Source: Galactobacter sp. (GTDB lineage Bacteria; Actinomycetota; Actinomycetes; Actinomycetales; Micrococcaceae). From it: 5,046 nucleotides of DNA. Below the pieces are notes generated by a model, which had not been told where the DNA came from, did no database searches, and saw only the letters and a list, made by a program, of their open reading frames with translations. A program made the translations under genes and the position numbers. The stretch's first letter is position 1. Every line of letters starts with the position of its first letter. Shown here piece after piece: positions 4,896 through 5,046 of the stretch. The DNA lies in NCBI RefSeq assembly GCF_022712295.1, contig NZ_JALAGT010000126.1, forward strand, positions 1 to 5,046, in the 5' to 3' direction.

Positions 4896-5046
4896 TCAGG
4901 CCAGCTCGAGGATGTCCTCGCTGACCACGGCTGCGCGGGCCACGGCGAAGTCCTTGGTCTCCCCGATCTTCACGAAGCCGCGGCGTTCCAGGATCTTGTG
5001 GGTGCCTATGTTGTCCGAGACCACGCGGGCGCGCACGGGGCGGGCG
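4896..5046 (-). CDS. GNAT-family N-acetyltransferase, C-terminal fragment
   Basis: Only the last 49 residues are in the window; the start lies beyond the right edge. The stretch RPVRARVVSDNIGTHKILERRGFVKIGETKDFAVARA has the GNAT C-terminal signature: a beta strand (VRARV), then xDNxGTxxxLERRGF, where a conserved Asn and the helix start lie near the acetyl-CoA pantetheine arm, and then the last strand. This resembles RimJ/RimL-type or small-molecule acetyltransferases. The protein ends VVSEDILELA followed by TGA. It is transcribed towards the MNT/HEPN block and probably ends at the 4818-4851 hairpin. The substrate cannot be told from this part. Confidence 0.85.
   Translation of the reverse strand, partial: ARPVRARVVSDNIGTHKILERRGFVKIGETKDFAVARAAVVSEDILELA

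Overview
The window looks like a chromosomal segment from a high-GC Gram-positive bacterium (Actinomycetota). Micrococcales or a Micrococcaceae-like lineage is my best guess. That guess rests on GC near two thirds in the core genes, GC-biased third codon positions, and the pairing of a LytTR-type two-component system with a DUF485 protein and an acetate-type symporter. The genus is not determinable by eye.

Layout. Positions 1-1937 (minus strand) hold a two-gene signalling operon: a LytS-type sensor histidine kinase (complete, 421 aa) translated first, overlapping by ATGA a LytTR response regulator that is cut by the left edge. Positions 1938-2173 are a divergent control region. It contains a tandem repeat that fits the published LytTR-box consensus exactly, a CRP/GlxR-like palindrome, a -10-like hexamer placed for a leaderless kinase mRNA, and a strong ribosome binding site for the rightward operon. 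Positions 2174-4161 (plus strand) hold DUF485 followed by an ActP/MctC-type cation:monocarboxylate symporter, overlapping by one base. Positions 4184-4290 contain two strong hairpins in tandem.

Positions 4338-4832 carry a lower-GC block (about 54% against roughly 66% in the symporter): a MNT nucleotidyltransferase, the antitoxin/AMPylase half of type VII HEPN/MNT modules, overlapping a HEPN (DUF86/HepT) reading frame. The HEPN homology stops where the frame enters a hairpin, before the catalytic RN...H motif. That hairpin is the exact reverse complement, over 34 bp, of the second hairpin after the symporter, so the block sits between two identical palindromes. A GNAT acetyltransferase tail (minus strand) occupies the right edge.

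How the parts work together. The kinase/regulator pair probably senses a small carboxylate or a related metabolic state and controls the symporter operon through the LytTR box in the shared intergenic region, with possible cAMP-CRP-type input. The MNT/HEPN block is unrelated cargo, probably acquired horizontally and since decayed: the antitoxin-type gene looks intact and the toxin-type gene looks truncated.
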